Shown one piece after another: positions 18,072-27,768 of a DNA stretch of 64,000 nucleotides. The notes below the pieces were generated by a model. That model saw only the letters and a list, made by a program, of their open reading frames with translations, was not told the DNA's origin and made no database searches. The number at the start of each line of letters is the position of its first letter. Position 1 is the first letter of the stretch. A program made the translations under genes and the position numbers. This DNA comes from Shewanella sp. ANA-3. Its GTDB lineage: Bacteria > Pseudomonadota > Gammaproteobacteria > Enterobacterales > Shewanellaceae. The DNA lies in assembly GCF_000203935.1 (NCBI RefSeq), contig NC_008577.1:62001-126000 (forward strand). The letters run 5' to 3'.

Positions 18072-18142
18072 ACAACAATTCAGTAGAAGTTGCCGTGGGG
18101 AGATATAGGCAGCTTCTCAAAATATGGGTGGGGACATAAATA

Positions 18143-20539
18143 ATGATAAATCGCACATCACAACAATTCTTGTTAAGTACCATCGCCGTCTTGGTGAGTT
18201 CTCAGCTTTGGGCTGCCGATGCACCCGCGCAGGAAGAAACCAAGAAAGATGCGTTAGGCCTTGAGCGCATTACTGTTACGGGCGTGGCCCGTGGTACTCG
18301 CGTCATGGACTCGAGCGTGTCAGTTAGCAGCGTATCACTCGCGGAGTTGGAGGTTAGTACTCCACGTTCATCCGCCGAAGCGTTCCGGATCATTCCGGGG
18401 ATGAAGGTGGAATCAACGGGCGGCGAAGGTAATGCTAACATTGCGGTCCGTGGCTTACCTGTGGCATCGGGTGGTGCTAAGTTTCTTCAAATCCAAGAAG
18501 ATGGTTTACCAATTCTGCAGTTTGGCGATATTGCCTTTGGTAATGCGGATATCTTTTTACGTTTAGACTCTACAGTGCAAACTATTGAATCTATTCGTGG
18601 TGGTTCGGCATCCACTGCGGCGAGTAATGCTCCCGGCGGCATTATTAACGTGATCAGTAAAACTGGGAGCTCGGATGCTGGCAGCGTGTCTACCACCTTT
18701 GGCTTGGACTACGATACCTTCCGTACTGACTTTGAATATGGCACGAGTATCAATGATAGCCTGCGTTTCCATGTGGGGGGATTTGTGCGGACTGGCGAAG
18801 GTCCTCGCCAAGCTGGTTATGATGCCAACAAGGGCGGCCAGGTAAAAGCCAACATTACCAAAGAGTTCGATAGTGGCTATGTTCGTCTTTATTTTAAACA
18901 CTTAGATGATAAGAGTATTGGCTACTTACCTATGCCAATGTATTCGGACGGTAGTTCTGTCCCAGGTTTTAATGCGAAATCCGATGCTATTCAATCAGCT
19001 TATTTCCTCTCAACCCTGAGTTTGGGCGCCGATGGTGAGCGTCGTCGCGGTGATATGCGCGATGGTATGAACCCTGAGGTTAACTCTGTGGGTTTAGAGG
19101 CGTCTTTTGATTTAGGCAATGATTGGCAGGTCGAAAACCGTTTCCGTTTCTCGGATGTGAGCGGTAATTTTATGGCGCCATTCCCTGCCGAAGTGGCTAA
19201 TGGTGCCGACATTGCGGCCAGTATTGCCGGCACTGGCGCCAAGTTGATTTATGCCAATGGTCCCGATGCGGGCAATCCTATGGATGGACTCGCCATGCGT
19301 ATCCATACCTTCGACGTCAAGATGAATGACTTTGGCTCAATCGTAAACGACTTAAAATTAACGAAAACTTTTGACGATACCAGCGTTACTCTGGGTTATT
19401 ACAATGCCACCCAAAATATCAATATGACCTGGATGTGGAACTCCTATCTGATGGAAGTCAAAGGGGATAACGCCGCATTGCTCGATGTGGTGGCCGCCGA
19501 TGGTACCGCCTATTCCGATGCTGGGCTCTACGGCTATGGTGTGCCTTATTGGGGCAACTGTTGCCAACGTAATTACGATACCGAATACAACATTAAGGCG
19601 CCTTATCTTGCGGTAGCGTCAAGTTTTGGGGATTTGTCGTTGGATGCCAGTGTGCGGTACGACAGCGGTGATGCCAGTGGTTACTACGCAGGTAATGTGC
19701 AATCGCAAGTGGATATGAACTTGGATGGCGTTATCTCTATTCCTGAGCAGAGCGTCTCTTCTATCGATAATGCCAATCCGCAACCCGTGAATTATGACTG
19801 GAGCTACACCTCCTATTCACTCGGCGCAAACTATCAGTTTGACAGTGATTTAGCCGCCTTTGGTCGCTTGAGTCATGGTGGCCGTGCCAATGCGGATCGC
19901 CTGTTATTTGGTAAGGTTCGTGCCGATGGTTCAGTGGCAAAAGAAGACGCTGTCGATAATGTGGATCAATATGAGTTAGGCGTTAAGTACCGTTACGATG
20001 ATTTATCTGTGTTCGCGACCGCTTTCTATTCAGAGACCGAAGAGCAAAACTTCGAGGCGACCAGTCAGCGTTTCTTCGACCGTAAGTACAAAGCCAAAGG
20101 TATTGAAATTGAATCGGCCTATTTTATCGGTGACTTCGATTTTAGGGGCAATGTCACTTGGACAGATGCTGAAATTGCCAAGGATGCGTTAACGCCAGAC
20201 GTTGTGGGGAATACCCCAAGAAGACAGGCCGACTTTATCTACTCACTGATGGGCCGTTATAACTTTGACCAAGGTTCAGTGGGCATCAACCTGATTGGCA
20301 CTACTGACTCCTATGCACAGGATAATAATGACCTCAAGTTTGATGGTTATAATCAGGTCAATGCCTTTGCAACCTACAACTTGACTCAGGCCTTAAGCGT
20401 CTCGTTAAACGTCAACAACCTGTTTGACGCCACGGGTATCACCGAAGCTGAAGAGGGTTCGATTCCTGATAACAATATTATCCGTGCTCGCACCATTAAT
20501 GGCAGAACCACGAGTGCAACCTTGAGATACGAGTTTTAA
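18143..20539 (+). CDS. TonB-dependent outer-membrane receptor, probable sucrose uptake
   Basis: A 798-residue protein with a signal peptide (cleavage near residue 25, after LWAADA), a plug domain (about 45-175, with EAFRIIPGMKVES and NIAVRGLP), and a 22-strand beta-barrel ending in the expected aromatic residue (RYEF). TonB receptors normally carry siderophores or vitamins, but some import carbohydrates. Its place between scrT and scrK and the upstream ScrR-type sites argue for sucrose. A terminator separates it from scrK. Confidence 0.87.
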   Translation: MINRTSQQFLLSTIAVLVSSQLWAADAPAQEETKKDALGLERITVTGVARGTRVMDSSVSVSSVSLAELEVSTPRSSAEAFRIIPGMKVESTGGEGNANIAVRGLPVASGGAKFLQIQEDGLPILQFGDIAFGNADIFLRLDSTVQTIESIRGGSASTAASNAPGGIINVISKTGSSDAGSVSTTFGLDYDTFRTDFEYGTSINDSLRFHVGGFVRTGEGPRQAGYDANKGGQVKANITKEFDSGYVRLYFKHLDDKSIGYLPMPMYSDGSSVPGFNAKSDAIQSAYFLSTLSLGADGERRRGDMRDGMNPEVNSVGLEASFDLGNDWQVENRFRFSDVSGNFMAPFPAEVANGADIAASIAGTGAKLIYANGPDAGNPMDGLAMRIHTFDVKMNDFGSIVNDLKLTKTFDDTSVTLGYYNATQNINMTWMWNSYLMEVKGDNAALLDVVAADGTAYSDAGLYGYGVPYWGNCCQRNYDTEYNIKAPYLAVASSFGDLSLDASVRYDSGDASGYYAGNVQSQVDMNLDGVISIPEQSVSSIDNANPQPVNYDWSYTSYSLGANYQFDSDLAAFGRLSHGGRANADRLLFGKVRADGSVAKEDAVDNVDQYELGVKYRYDDLSVFATAFYSETEEQNFEATSQRFFDRKYKAKGIEIESAYFIGDFDFRGNVTWTDAEIAKDALTPDVVGNTPRRQADFIYSLMGRYNFDQGSVGINLIGTTDSYAQDNNDLKFDGYNQVNAFATYNLTQALSVSLNVNNLFDATGITEAEEGSIPDNNIIRARTINGRTTSATLRYEF

Positions 20540-20573
20540 CTCCGGCGGGTTTGAGGCTTAAAACCAACAATTT

Positions 20574-20600
20574 AAAAGGCCCATCAAGCATGGGCTTTTT
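20574..20600 (+). terminator. Terminator after the TonB receptor
   Basis: GCCCAT (20579-20584) pairs with ATGGGC (20590-20595) around a 5-nt loop and is followed by five T residues. The next gene, scrK, starts 32 bp later, so termination may be partial, giving less kinase than receptor. Confidence 0.65.
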
Positions 20601-20631
20601 GCTTAACCATTAGAGACATAAAGGGATCCAT

Positions 20632-21591
20632 ATGACGGTATTACTCAGTTTCGGTGAGGTGTTAGTGGATTTATTGCCCACAGATATTAGCGGCAAGTCC
20701 CATCAAGCCATTGCGGGCGGCGCGCCTGCAAACGTGGCTGTGGGTTATGCCAAACTGGGGGGCAAGAGTTACTTTGCCGGCGGCATCAGCACCGATGATT
20801 ATGGGGCTATGTTAAAACAAGCCCTAGCGAATGAAGGGGTTGTAACGGATTACTTGACCCAAGTGCCGGAGGCGCCAACGGCGACTGTGGTGGTAAATTT
20901 GGATGAGCATGGCGAACGGACCTTTGAGTTTAACCGCCAAGGGACTGCCGATCTTTGCTATAGCCCGCGCCATTTTGATGCCATTCCATGGCAACAGATG
21001 GATATTTTTCATCTCTGCTCCAATACCTTTACCGAAGCGAGCATTTTTAACGCGAGTCTCTACGGCGCTTGTTGTGCGAATTCATTCAATAAGATAGTGA
21101 GTTTTGATGTTAATTTGCGCTTATCACTCTGGCCCGATACCGCATTGCTTGCTGAGCGGGTTGAGCAGTGTTTTCGTTACACTCAGGTACTGAAAATGAG
21201 CCGTGAAGAGGCTGAGTATTTAGCGTTAACGCGGAATAAGAGTTTCGAAGATTATTTGCAGTTTTGTTTGGCGCACGGTGTTGAAGTTATTTTGATTACG
21301 GACGGCGCCAATCCAGTGCAATGCATCACAGTGAATGAACGATTTAGTGTGCCAGTCCCCCAAATTAAAGCCGTTGATACCACGGCGGCGGGCGACAGCT
21401 TTATGGCGGGTTTTTTGTTTGCACTGGGTTTTGAGTTGGCGTTTGATCTCGAGCATTTAACCTTAAAACATCGACTCGCATGTCAGGCACAGTTGCGCAA
21501 GGCGATTGAGTTTGCGGTGCGTTGCGGCGCCGTAACCTGTGGGCAGAAGGGCGCTTTCCCTGCCTTGCCCACATTGTCACAGGTGAGTTAA
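20632..21591 (+). CDS. scrK: Fructokinase, PfkB family
   Basis: A 319-residue PfkB-family sugar kinase. The N-terminal signature GGAPANVAVGYAKLGG (29-44) and the C-terminal motif DTTAAGDSFMAGF, with catalytic Asp255, are clear. It would phosphorylate the fructose released by sucrose phosphorylase to fructose 6-phosphate. An AAGGGAT sequence precedes the ATG. It is the last gene of the sucrose cluster. Confidence 0.9.
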   Translation: MTVLLSFGEVLVDLLPTDISGKSHQAIAGGAPANVAVGYAKLGGKSYFAGGISTDDYGAMLKQALANEGVVTDYLTQVPEAPTATVVVNLDEHGERTFEFNRQGTADLCYSPRHFDAIPWQQMDIFHLCSNTFTEASIFNASLYGACCANSFNKIVSFDVNLRLSLWPDTALLAERVEQCFRYTQVLKMSREEAEYLALTRNKSFEDYLQFCLAHGVEVILITDGANPVQCITVNERFSVPVPQIKAVDTTAAGDSFMAGFLFALGFELAFDLEHLTLKHRLACQAQLRKAIEFAVRCGAVTCGQKGAFPALPTLSQVS

Positions 21592-21796
21592 CACTTCCTG
21601 CAAACCATCAAGCTGAGGTGAGTGATTGCTTGCCTTAGCTTTTTTTCGAGCCTATTGCGCGAACTTCATCACGTTTTACTTGCCCCATTAGTCGAGCATT
21701 TATGCTATTTTAGCTGCGGCTTATAGTCGAAGGAGCATAGGTTTCTCCTCTGCTTTCGGTCGATTGGTTTTATTTCAACATGATTGGGGATTTCCT

Positions 21797-22330
21797 ATGA
21801 GCAAAGCAAAAATCGGGATTGTTACGGTAAGCGATCGTGCCAGTGCGGGGATTTATGAGGATATCTCGGGCAAGGCCATTATCGACACCCTCAATGATTA
21901 CCTCACCAGCGAGTGGGAGCCGATTTATCAAGTGATCCCCGACGAGCAGGATGTGATTGAAGCGACCCTGATCAAGATGGCAGATGAGCAAGATTGCTGC
22001 TTGATTGTGACCACGGGCGGCACTGGTCCAGCAAAACGCGATGTCACGCCTGAGGCGACTGAGGCCGTGTGCGATCGCATGATGCCGGGCTTTGGCGAGT
22101 TGATGCGCGCCGAGTCGTTAAAGTTTGTGCCTACGGCGATTCTCTCGCGCCAAACTGCGGGCTTGCGAGGGGATTCATTAATTGTGAACCTGCCGGGCAA
22201 GCCAAAATCTATCCGTGAATGTTTAGATGCGGTGTTCCCCGCCATCCCTTACTGCATCGACCTGATGGAAGGGCCGTACCTCGAGTGTAACGAAGCCGTG
22301 ATTAAGCCTTTTAGACCTAAGGCAAAATAA
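21797..22330 (+). CDS. mog: Molybdopterin adenylyltransferase
   Basis: Mog activates molybdopterin with ATP to give the adenylate that accepts molybdenum, part of the cofactor pathway that also serves the formate dehydrogenase encoded further along. The 177-residue product has TVSDRASAGIYEDISG near the N terminus and the MoCF-domain motif TTGGTGPAKRDVTPEAT. I chose ATG 21797 (MSKAKIGI) because a GGGGA sequence lies just upstream; an in-frame ATG 33 bp earlier would add residues without homology. Confidence 0.93.
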   Translation: MSKAKIGIVTVSDRASAGIYEDISGKAIIDTLNDYLTSEWEPIYQVIPDEQDVIEATLIKMADEQDCCLIVTTGGTGPAKRDVTPEATEAVCDRMMPGFGELMRAESLKFVPTAILSRQTAGLRGDSLIVNLPGKPKSIRECLDAVFPAIPYCIDLMEGPYLECNEAVIKPFRPKAK

Positions 22331-22353
22331 CGCGCCGCACAGCTATATGACAT

Positions 22354-22380
22354 AAACCCAAGCCTAGCTTGGGTTTTTTA
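22354..22380 (+). terminator. Terminator after mog
   Basis: AAACCCAAGC and GCTTGGGTTT form perfect 10-bp arms around a 3-nt loop, followed by TTT. It overlaps the 3' end of the convergent small membrane-protein gene. Confidence 0.85.
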
Positions 22381-22582
22381 TTGGCTTGTTCGGAGTTGGT
22401 GGCTTGCTGGTGATCAGCAGCGCCGATACACCTGTCGCGATAAACAGCACTGGGATAGCCACAAAATGCGCGAAGGCATTGGGCGCAATGCTGAAGTTTA
22501 ACCAGAGCAAGAGTGCCCAAATGAGGCTGAGTAAGCCAAAGGCCAGCAGGCGTTTAAACTGGCTGAGGGTGCGCTGTGTCAT
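22364..22582 (-). CDS. Small membrane protein of unknown function (72 aa)
   Basis: Two strongly hydrophobic segments (about residues 12-30 and 38-58) and a positively charged C terminus predict a two-helix inner-membrane protein. I do not recognise a family. It is convergent with mog, overlaps that gene's terminator, and is divergent from the GlxA-type regulator gene. The coding assignment rests on the membrane pattern and the lack of any competing gene. Confidence 0.55.
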   Translation of the reverse strand: MTQRTLSQFKRLLAFGLLSLIWALLLWLNFSIAPNAFAHFVAIPVLFIATGVSALLITSKPPTPNKPIKNPS

Positions 22583-22733
22583 AGTGTCGTCCTGTGTGCT
22601 GGAGGTTTAAGCACAGTCTAAAAACTCCCGCATTGGGCTTGAAGTGTCGTTATTGACAATTTTAGGGTGAGTAGTGACATTTTTAGCCAGTAAGCTAGAC
22701 TCAATGCATGATGAGGCTGGCGAGGGCATTGGG

Positions 22734-23777
22734 ATGAAAAGGATCACTATTTTGGCGACGGACAATACGGTTGCCAGCGGGATTATTGGTTTTCTCGATG
22801 TGTTTAGTTTCTGCAATACCTATTGGCGGCGAGTCAATCCACAGGCCGAACAAGACCTGTTTGAGTGCCAAGTGGTCTCGAGTCATGGCGGTGATATCCT
22901 AACGAATCAAGGTATTAAAGTGCCTGCCGTTGGGCTTAATACCCCGAATGATATTCTGCACTCCGATGCGGTGATTTTGGCTTCGGCCATGGTGACCAAT
23001 AAAAGCGAGTTTCAAAACTATCTTCATGATTTTGAATCCTTATTCGAACCGTTAAGGCTGTTTGCCGACTCAGGTAAACCATTGGCGGCCTATTGCTCTG
23101 GCACCTTGATTTTAGCGGCCTCCGGCCTGCTGGACGGGCGTGAAGCGACCACCGTCTGGTGGCTGAATGAGATGTTTCAGCGACATTTTGCCAAGGTGAA
23201 CCTGCGGATGGACAAGCTGGTGGTGTCCGACGGCCATCTGCATACCGCGGGGGCGACAACCTCGAATATGAGCCTCGCCCTGCATTTAGTGCACATTTTG
23301 GTGGGTGAGCAGTTAGCAAGCCAGATGGCAAAAATCCTGTTGATTGATCCTAATCGCCAATCCCAACAACCCTTTATGACCATGGATCTGATGACGTCAA
23401 GCCATAAGGACGAGGTGATTTGGAATGTGCAGCAATGGATGCAGCATCATTTAACCGAACCGCTGTTACTAGATGATATTGCTGATAAATTTGCTTTAGG
23501 TAAGCGCACCCTTATTCGCCGCTTTAAAAAGGCATTAAACGAGACTCCGGCCAGCTATGTGCAGCGTCTGCGGGTGGATGAGGCAAAACGCCTATTGGAA
23601 ACGACCAGTTTAGGCTTAGAGGAAGTGGTCACCCGTGTGGGTTATGAGGATGTCAGCTCGTTTCGCAAATTATTCATTCAGCTAACGAGCTTAACCCCGA
23701 GGGCCTACAGGCAGCGCTTTAATACTCAGCAATATGAGTTTGATAGCGACAACTGCTGCGAGGCTGAACTGCATTAA
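22734..23777 (+). CDS. GlxA-family AraC-type transcriptional regulator
   Basis: The protein (347 residues from ATG 22734) joins an N-terminal DJ-1/PfpI-like domain (about 1-190, with the nucleophile-elbow-like AYCSGTLILAASG) to a C-terminal AraC helix-turn-helix (about 225-335, ending SSFRKLFIQLTSLTPRAYRQRF). Many members regulate amine, glycine-betaine or nitrogen metabolism; the local target is not evident. I prefer ATG 22734 over the upstream ATG because GAGGG lies at the right distance and homology begins there. Confidence 0.88.
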   Translation: MKRITILATDNTVASGIIGFLDVFSFCNTYWRRVNPQAEQDLFECQVVSSHGGDILTNQGIKVPAVGLNTPNDILHSDAVILASAMVTNKSEFQNYLHDFESLFEPLRLFADSGKPLAAYCSGTLILAASGLLDGREATTVWWLNEMFQRHFAKVNLRMDKLVVSDGHLHTAGATTSNMSLALHLVHILVGEQLASQMAKILLIDPNRQSQQPFMTMDLMTSSHKDEVIWNVQQWMQHHLTEPLLLDDIADKFALGKRTLIRRFKKALNETPASYVQRLRVDEAKRLLETTSLGLEEVVTRVGYEDVSSFRKLFIQLTSLTPRAYRQRFNTQQYEFDSDNCCEAELH

Positions 23778-23780
23778 TGG

Positions 23781-24041
23781 CTATTTCAGCGCGTCAATCT
23801 GTTGCGCCAGAGATGTCTTGGCAGTGTCGTTCTCTGCGTCTGTCACTATGCGCTCCAGTACTTGCACACGCTCGGTAAGCACTTGATTCTGTAAACTCAG
23901 TTGCGTGAGTTTATCCTCAAGCTGTCGATCATTTCCGCCGCCCAGTTGGCGGATTTTTAGATAATGCTTAAACATTTCTGTGGCACTCACGCCCACCACA
24001 AAAGTCACCATGATCACCATCAGCACATATTCGTTTTCCAT
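23781..24041 (-). CDS. Small membrane-anchored coiled-coil protein
   Basis: From ATG 24041 the product is 86 residues: one N-terminal membrane helix (about 5-22) followed by a charged, heptad-like region (about 35-75) that predicts a coiled coil. This layout recalls PspB, but the sequence is not a convincing PspB. It lies downstream of the ABC permease gene on the same strand, after a perfect 25-bp hairpin. Function unknown. Confidence 0.6.
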   Translation of the reverse strand: MENEYVLMVIMVTFVVGVSATEMFKHYLKIRQLGGGNDRQLEDKLTQLSLQNQVLTERVQVLERIVTDAENDTAKTSLAQQIDALK

Positions 24042-24056
24042 AACTGACCCCTTTAA

Positions 24057-24081
24057 CCCAAGGGCGCGGTGCGCCCTTGGG
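24057..24081 (-). terminator. Perfect hairpin after the ABC permease gene
   Basis: Arms CCCAAGGGCGC and GCGCCCTTGGG pair perfectly around a 3-nt loop, just after the permease stop codon on the minus strand. No strong T tract follows, so it may attenuate transcription or protect the 3' end rather than terminate fully. Confidence 0.55.
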
Positions 24082-24090
24082 TCGATAGTG

Positions 24091-25230
24091 TTATAAGCCG
24101 AAGACCACTTTTTCACTCTTTAAGGATTTTTCCATACCAAGCGCCAAGACGAGGGCGATGGCTAAGGTGCCGAGCGTCGATACCAGCAGTTGCAGCATGC
24201 TCATGTCCTTACCTTTGATAAAGTCCATCAGCGCCTGTTGCTGACCGGATACTGGCAACCATTGCAGTATGTCCGGCGCTATGTTGTAGCTGGCCGCCAT
24301 CGATAGCGCCAAGGGCACAAACAACACCATGGTCAGGTAGGACTGGGCTTCCTTAAAGGTTTTCGCCATAAAGGACACAAACAATTGCAGGCAGGCAGCC
24401 ATCAGCGCGACGGGGATACCGACCAGCAACATTAGCGCCATAAACTCATTGGTGATGCTGACGCTAAAGCCGAGTTCCTGCCAAGGCACGAAGGTATAGG
24501 CGACCTTAGACACCAGTAAAATCAACACTAAGCCGAGCAGGGCAAACAGGCCGACGGCGATGATTTTAGAGAGCACTAACTGGCGTGTGGTCAGCGGATG
24601 GCTGAGTAACAATGCCAAGGAGTTGCGCTCACGCTCACCGGCGCTGGTGTCGATAGCCAGATTCATCCCCGAGATAAACACTGAGTAAATCATAGTGAAA
24701 ATGGCGATGCCTAAGATCATCCCGCCCTTAGAGTCGGTCGTGGCTTGGTCATGCACATTCACTTTCAGTGGCTGCACCACTCGAGGGTCGATGCCACGGG
24801 CGATTAAGCGTAGGCTGCCCATTTCGGCGCTATAGGCCTGCAACTGTTTCTCTAAGCGGCGAATCGAGTTTTGCAGTTTTTCCTCTGAGTTATCGGCCAC
24901 GATAGTTATCTCTGCGCCTTTGCCTTGGTTCATCTGCTTGGCATAGTCGGGGCTGATAATCAGCTCGATGGCTTTCAGATCCTTAGCGCCTGCTTCGCCC
25001 TGAGTAATCCCTTTGTTGGATAAAAATCTCACTAAGTCCGGCGCCTTGTCGGGGTTAGTGATGCTGATTTTCAGATCGTCAGGGCTGGTCAGTTGGCCGA
25101 TAAGCACCATAAATAGGCCACACATGATCAGCGGCGTGCCTATGGCGTAGTAGAGTCCCGCCATCACAGAGCGTTTATCGCGGGCGGCGTCTATCAGTTC
25201 CTTGCGAACCATTGCGATGATTTTGTTCAT
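24091..25230 (-). CDS. ABC-2 type permease (NatB-like)
   Basis: A 379-residue ABC exporter permease: one N-terminal membrane helix, a large extracytoplasmic domain (about 45-170), then five or six C-terminal helices, with the family segment SAGERERNSLALLLSHPLTTRQLVLSK. This architecture matches NatB and related ABC-2 permeases used in sodium or drug export. The ATP-binding partner is encoded 88 bp upstream on the same strand. Confidence 0.88.
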   Translation of the reverse strand: MNKIIAMVRKELIDAARDKRSVMAGLYYAIGTPLIMCGLFMVLIGQLTSPDDLKISITNPDKAPDLVRFLSNKGITQGEAGAKDLKAIELIISPDYAKQMNQGKGAEITIVADNSEEKLQNSIRRLEKQLQAYSAEMGSLRLIARGIDPRVVQPLKVNVHDQATTDSKGGMILGIAIFTMIYSVFISGMNLAIDTSAGERERNSLALLLSHPLTTRQLVLSKIIAVGLFALLGLVLILLVSKVAYTFVPWQELGFSVSITNEFMALMLLVGIPVALMAACLQLFVSFMAKTFKEAQSYLTMVLFVPLALSMAASYNIAPDILQWLPVSGQQQALMDFIKGKDMSMLQLLVSTLGTLAIALVLALGMEKSLKSEKVVFGL

Positions 25231-25318
25231 GATTATTCCTTATCCCAAGTTTGTCTGTTCGCCATTAGGTCGAAGCAGGCGTTATCGCAATTTATGTGAG
25301 CGTTAATGCAGTGAGTCA

Positions 25319-26053
25319 TCATGCGGCAATGCCCTCATCGGTGCCGATCAGCTGGATAAAGGCATCTTCGAGTGAGGCCTTACCCGTTTGCGCGCAGAGC
25401 TGGTCTGGGCTGCCGATGGCGACTACTCGGCCCTGAGCCATCACGATCACTTGGTCGCACAAGGCCGCGACTTCCTGCATCACATGGCTGGAAAACAGCA
25501 CGCAATGCCCTTGATTCTTAAGGTCGATAAGAATGTCGCGCAGCAAGCGAGTGCTCATCACATCGAGTCCGCGGGTCGGCTCGTCGAGGATAATATTGCT
25601 CGGGCTGTGGACTATGGCCTGGGCGAGGGCGGTCTTCATTCTTTGCCCTTGGGAGAAGCCTTTACAGCGGCGATCGCTGATATCTTCGAGACGCAGTTTG
25701 GCGATGACATTATCTGTGGCCGCCTTGGCATCGCTCGCGGATAAACCGCTGAGTTCGGCAAAGTAACGGATATATTCCCGCGGTGTTAAGCGCTCATACA
25801 GACCGAACGGGTCGGGGAATAATCCTAATTGCTGCTTAGCGCCAATCGGGTCGATGGCAACGTCGATACCTTCAATTTCAGCCGTGCCAGTATCGGGCTT
25901 TAACAGACCGAAAATCGTGCGCAAACAGGTGGTTTTGCCCGCGCCATTGGGGCCGAGTAGGCCGGTGATCTGGCCGTTTTCGGCCACGAAGCTCAAATCG
26001 TTTAAGGCCTGCACTTCGCCGATGCGCTTAGAAAGATGGGATACTTTGATCAT
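25319..26053 (-). CDS. ABC transporter ATP-binding protein (NatA-like)
   Basis: A 244-residue ATPase with Walker A GPNGAGKTT (about 34-42), the signature SQGQRMKTALAQAI, Walker B IILDEPTRGLD, and a switch histidine in LFSSHVM. It pairs with the NatB-like permease downstream. It starts only 3 bp after the stop of the alpha/beta hydrolase gene, so the secreted hydrolase and the exporter appear to form one operon. Confidence 0.9.
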   Translation of the reverse strand: MIKVSHLSKRIGEVQALNDLSFVAENGQITGLLGPNGAGKTTCLRTIFGLLKPDTGTAEIEGIDVAIDPIGAKQQLGLFPDPFGLYERLTPREYIRYFAELSGLSASDAKAATDNVIAKLRLEDISDRRCKGFSQGQRMKTALAQAIVHSPSNIILDEPTRGLDVMSTRLLRDILIDLKNQGHCVLFSSHVMQEVAALCDQVIVMAQGRVVAIGSPDQLCAQTGKASLEDAFIQLIGTDEGIAA

Positions 26054-26056
26054 GAC

Positions 26057-27676
26057 TTACTCCTTGGCTCCAGTGCTGGGCTTATCCTTGGGCTTATCTT
26101 TGGAAGAGTGGGTTGCATCTTCGGTTGCGAGTGGCTCAACCGAGCTGGCGTTTAAATAGAAGCTACGGCGCACATCCTTCTTCAAACATTCACCATCGAG
26201 ATCATTGACCGAACCAGTACGCACTAACTCGGCGACTAAGTTATTGGCGCAGGACTGATAGGCTACACCATGGGTCGCATAAGGTGCGACAAAGTGTTTG
26301 GCGTTGGTGAGTTTCTCCATCGCCAGTTCTCCCCAGCTCGGTGGGGTTGCTGGGTCAATTTCGCCCGATAGCAACAGGGTGGGGATATCACTCTTGATAG
26401 GCTCGCTAAAGTTGGCATCGACTGGCGGCACCTTCCACACAGAGCACGATGCTTCTAAGCTTTCGAGCATGGTTTTGCCAACATAGGAGGTTTTGGCCTG
26501 TTCGCGCATCGCAGGGGTGATGCGATGTATGTCTTCACCGCAGACGACTGAGGCGTGCATGCCCATTGCCATACCCGCATTATCCGTAGTTAAGGCAAAT
26601 AACCCGAGTAATGGTTGGTAGTTACCCTTAGCGGCCTGATGAATCGCATGGGGCACTAAGGCGCGTACATTGGTTTGATACAGCGCCATGCGGATCGCGC
26701 CGTAAAACTTTGAGCGCGTCATAGTGAGTAGGGTCTTTTCTCCCGTCACTGGGTCGTGCACTTGCTCCATCACTGGCCCTTGGCTGAGTTTAGCGACTAC
26801 TTGGTCAAACTCGGCCTTGAGCTCAGGAAACTCGGCATGGCAGGCGGCTGTGTCTTGGCAGTCTTTAAACAGCAAGTCAAAGCCACGTTCAATCGCCGAG
26901 CCAATCTCCAATACGCTCTGCTGCATGGGCACAATACCGTCTATGGTGACTGTGGCTAAGTGCTCGGGATATAAGCGCATATAGAGCTGTGCCATACGTG
27001 TGCCGTAGGAGATACCGTAGAGGTGCAGTTTTTTGTAGCCTAACTGGGCGCGTACGGCTTCGAAGTCTTGCACCGCATTGAGGCTGCCATATTGGGTGAC
27101 ATCAGTATCGGGGAATTGATCGCGGCATTTTTGCGCTTCGGCCAAGGTATCGACATTATCATCGTCGAAGGACAGTGGCGATTGTGGGCCTGCGTCACAA
27201 TTGAGCACATTGGAGCGCCCCGTTCCGCGTTGATCGATTAGCAGAATATCGCGCTGCTGGCGCACTTTGTTCAGCATGCTATCGAAGCCTGCCGCGTTAT
27301 CTATGGCCGATTGACCTGGGCCGCCGGCGATCGCCAGTAAAGCCTCTTCGTGGTTGACGTTTTTCACCGCGGGCAAGACCACATAATGCACTTGGATCTG
27401 TTTGCCATCGGGCTTATTAGGGTTTTCGGGCACAGTGACAAAGCCGCAATTTAAGCGGTCCGACACGCCCTCCACATAACAGGTGTTGGCGGATTCAGTG
27501 GGCTTTACTGAGTTGTCGCTCGCCCAAGCCGTGGCGCTACCCATGGCGAGCATCAGCGCACTCAAACTGATGATGCTTTTGCTTAACTTGCCCGAGTGCT
27601 GGCGAGTATCAACGCGCTTCATTGCCACGTCAGCGCTGGCATTATGGGACTTCCTGTGGATCATGCTATCTATCAT
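26057..27676 (-). CDS. Secreted alpha/beta hydrolase with TAP-like C-terminal domain
   Basis: A 539-residue protein with an N-terminal signal peptide (hydrophobic stretch 35-50, cleavage after AWA). The nucleophile is Ser223 in YGISYGTR, the oxyanion region is GGPGQSA, and the C-terminal part (LLLSGEIDPATPP, THGVAYQSC) matches the TAP-like domain of tripeptidyl or prolyl aminopeptidases. It is probably a periplasmic peptidase or esterase. AAGGAAA 8 bp before ATG 27676 supports the long N-terminal region. Confidence 0.87.
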   Translation of the reverse strand: MIDSMIHRKSHNASADVAMKRVDTRQHSGKLSKSIISLSALMLAMGSATAWASDNSVKPTESANTCYVEGVSDRLNCGFVTVPENPNKPDGKQIQVHYVVLPAVKNVNHEEALLAIAGGPGQSAIDNAAGFDSMLNKVRQQRDILLIDQRGTGRSNVLNCDAGPQSPLSFDDDNVDTLAEAQKCRDQFPDTDVTQYGSLNAVQDFEAVRAQLGYKKLHLYGISYGTRMAQLYMRLYPEHLATVTIDGIVPMQQSVLEIGSAIERGFDLLFKDCQDTAACHAEFPELKAEFDQVVAKLSQGPVMEQVHDPVTGEKTLLTMTRSKFYGAIRMALYQTNVRALVPHAIHQAAKGNYQPLLGLFALTTDNAGMAMGMHASVVCGEDIHRITPAMREQAKTSYVGKTMLESLEASCSVWKVPPVDANFSEPIKSDIPTLLLSGEIDPATPPSWGELAMEKLTNAKHFVAPYATHGVAYQSCANNLVAELVRTGSVNDLDGECLKKDVRRSFYLNASSVEPLATEDATHSSKDKPKDKPSTGAKE

Positions 27677-27742
27677 GAGCGCTTTCCTTTTTGCATTTCA
27701 GGATGAGTGTGTTACTTTAAATACAGTGTATCGGTGTATCAA

Positions 27743-27754
27743 TGTATTAATACA
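27743..27754. promoter_or_regulatory. Palindromic operator candidate in the divergent ABC gap
   Basis: TGTATTAATACA is a perfect 12-bp palindrome 15 bp before the GntR start codon. The surrounding DNA also repeats AATACAGTGT (27720-27729 and 27749-27758). The location and dyad suit autoregulation by the YtrA-type repressor, and the site could also affect the divergent hydrolase-ABC operon. Confidence 0.65.
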
Positions 27755-27768
27755 GTGTGTAAAGACTA

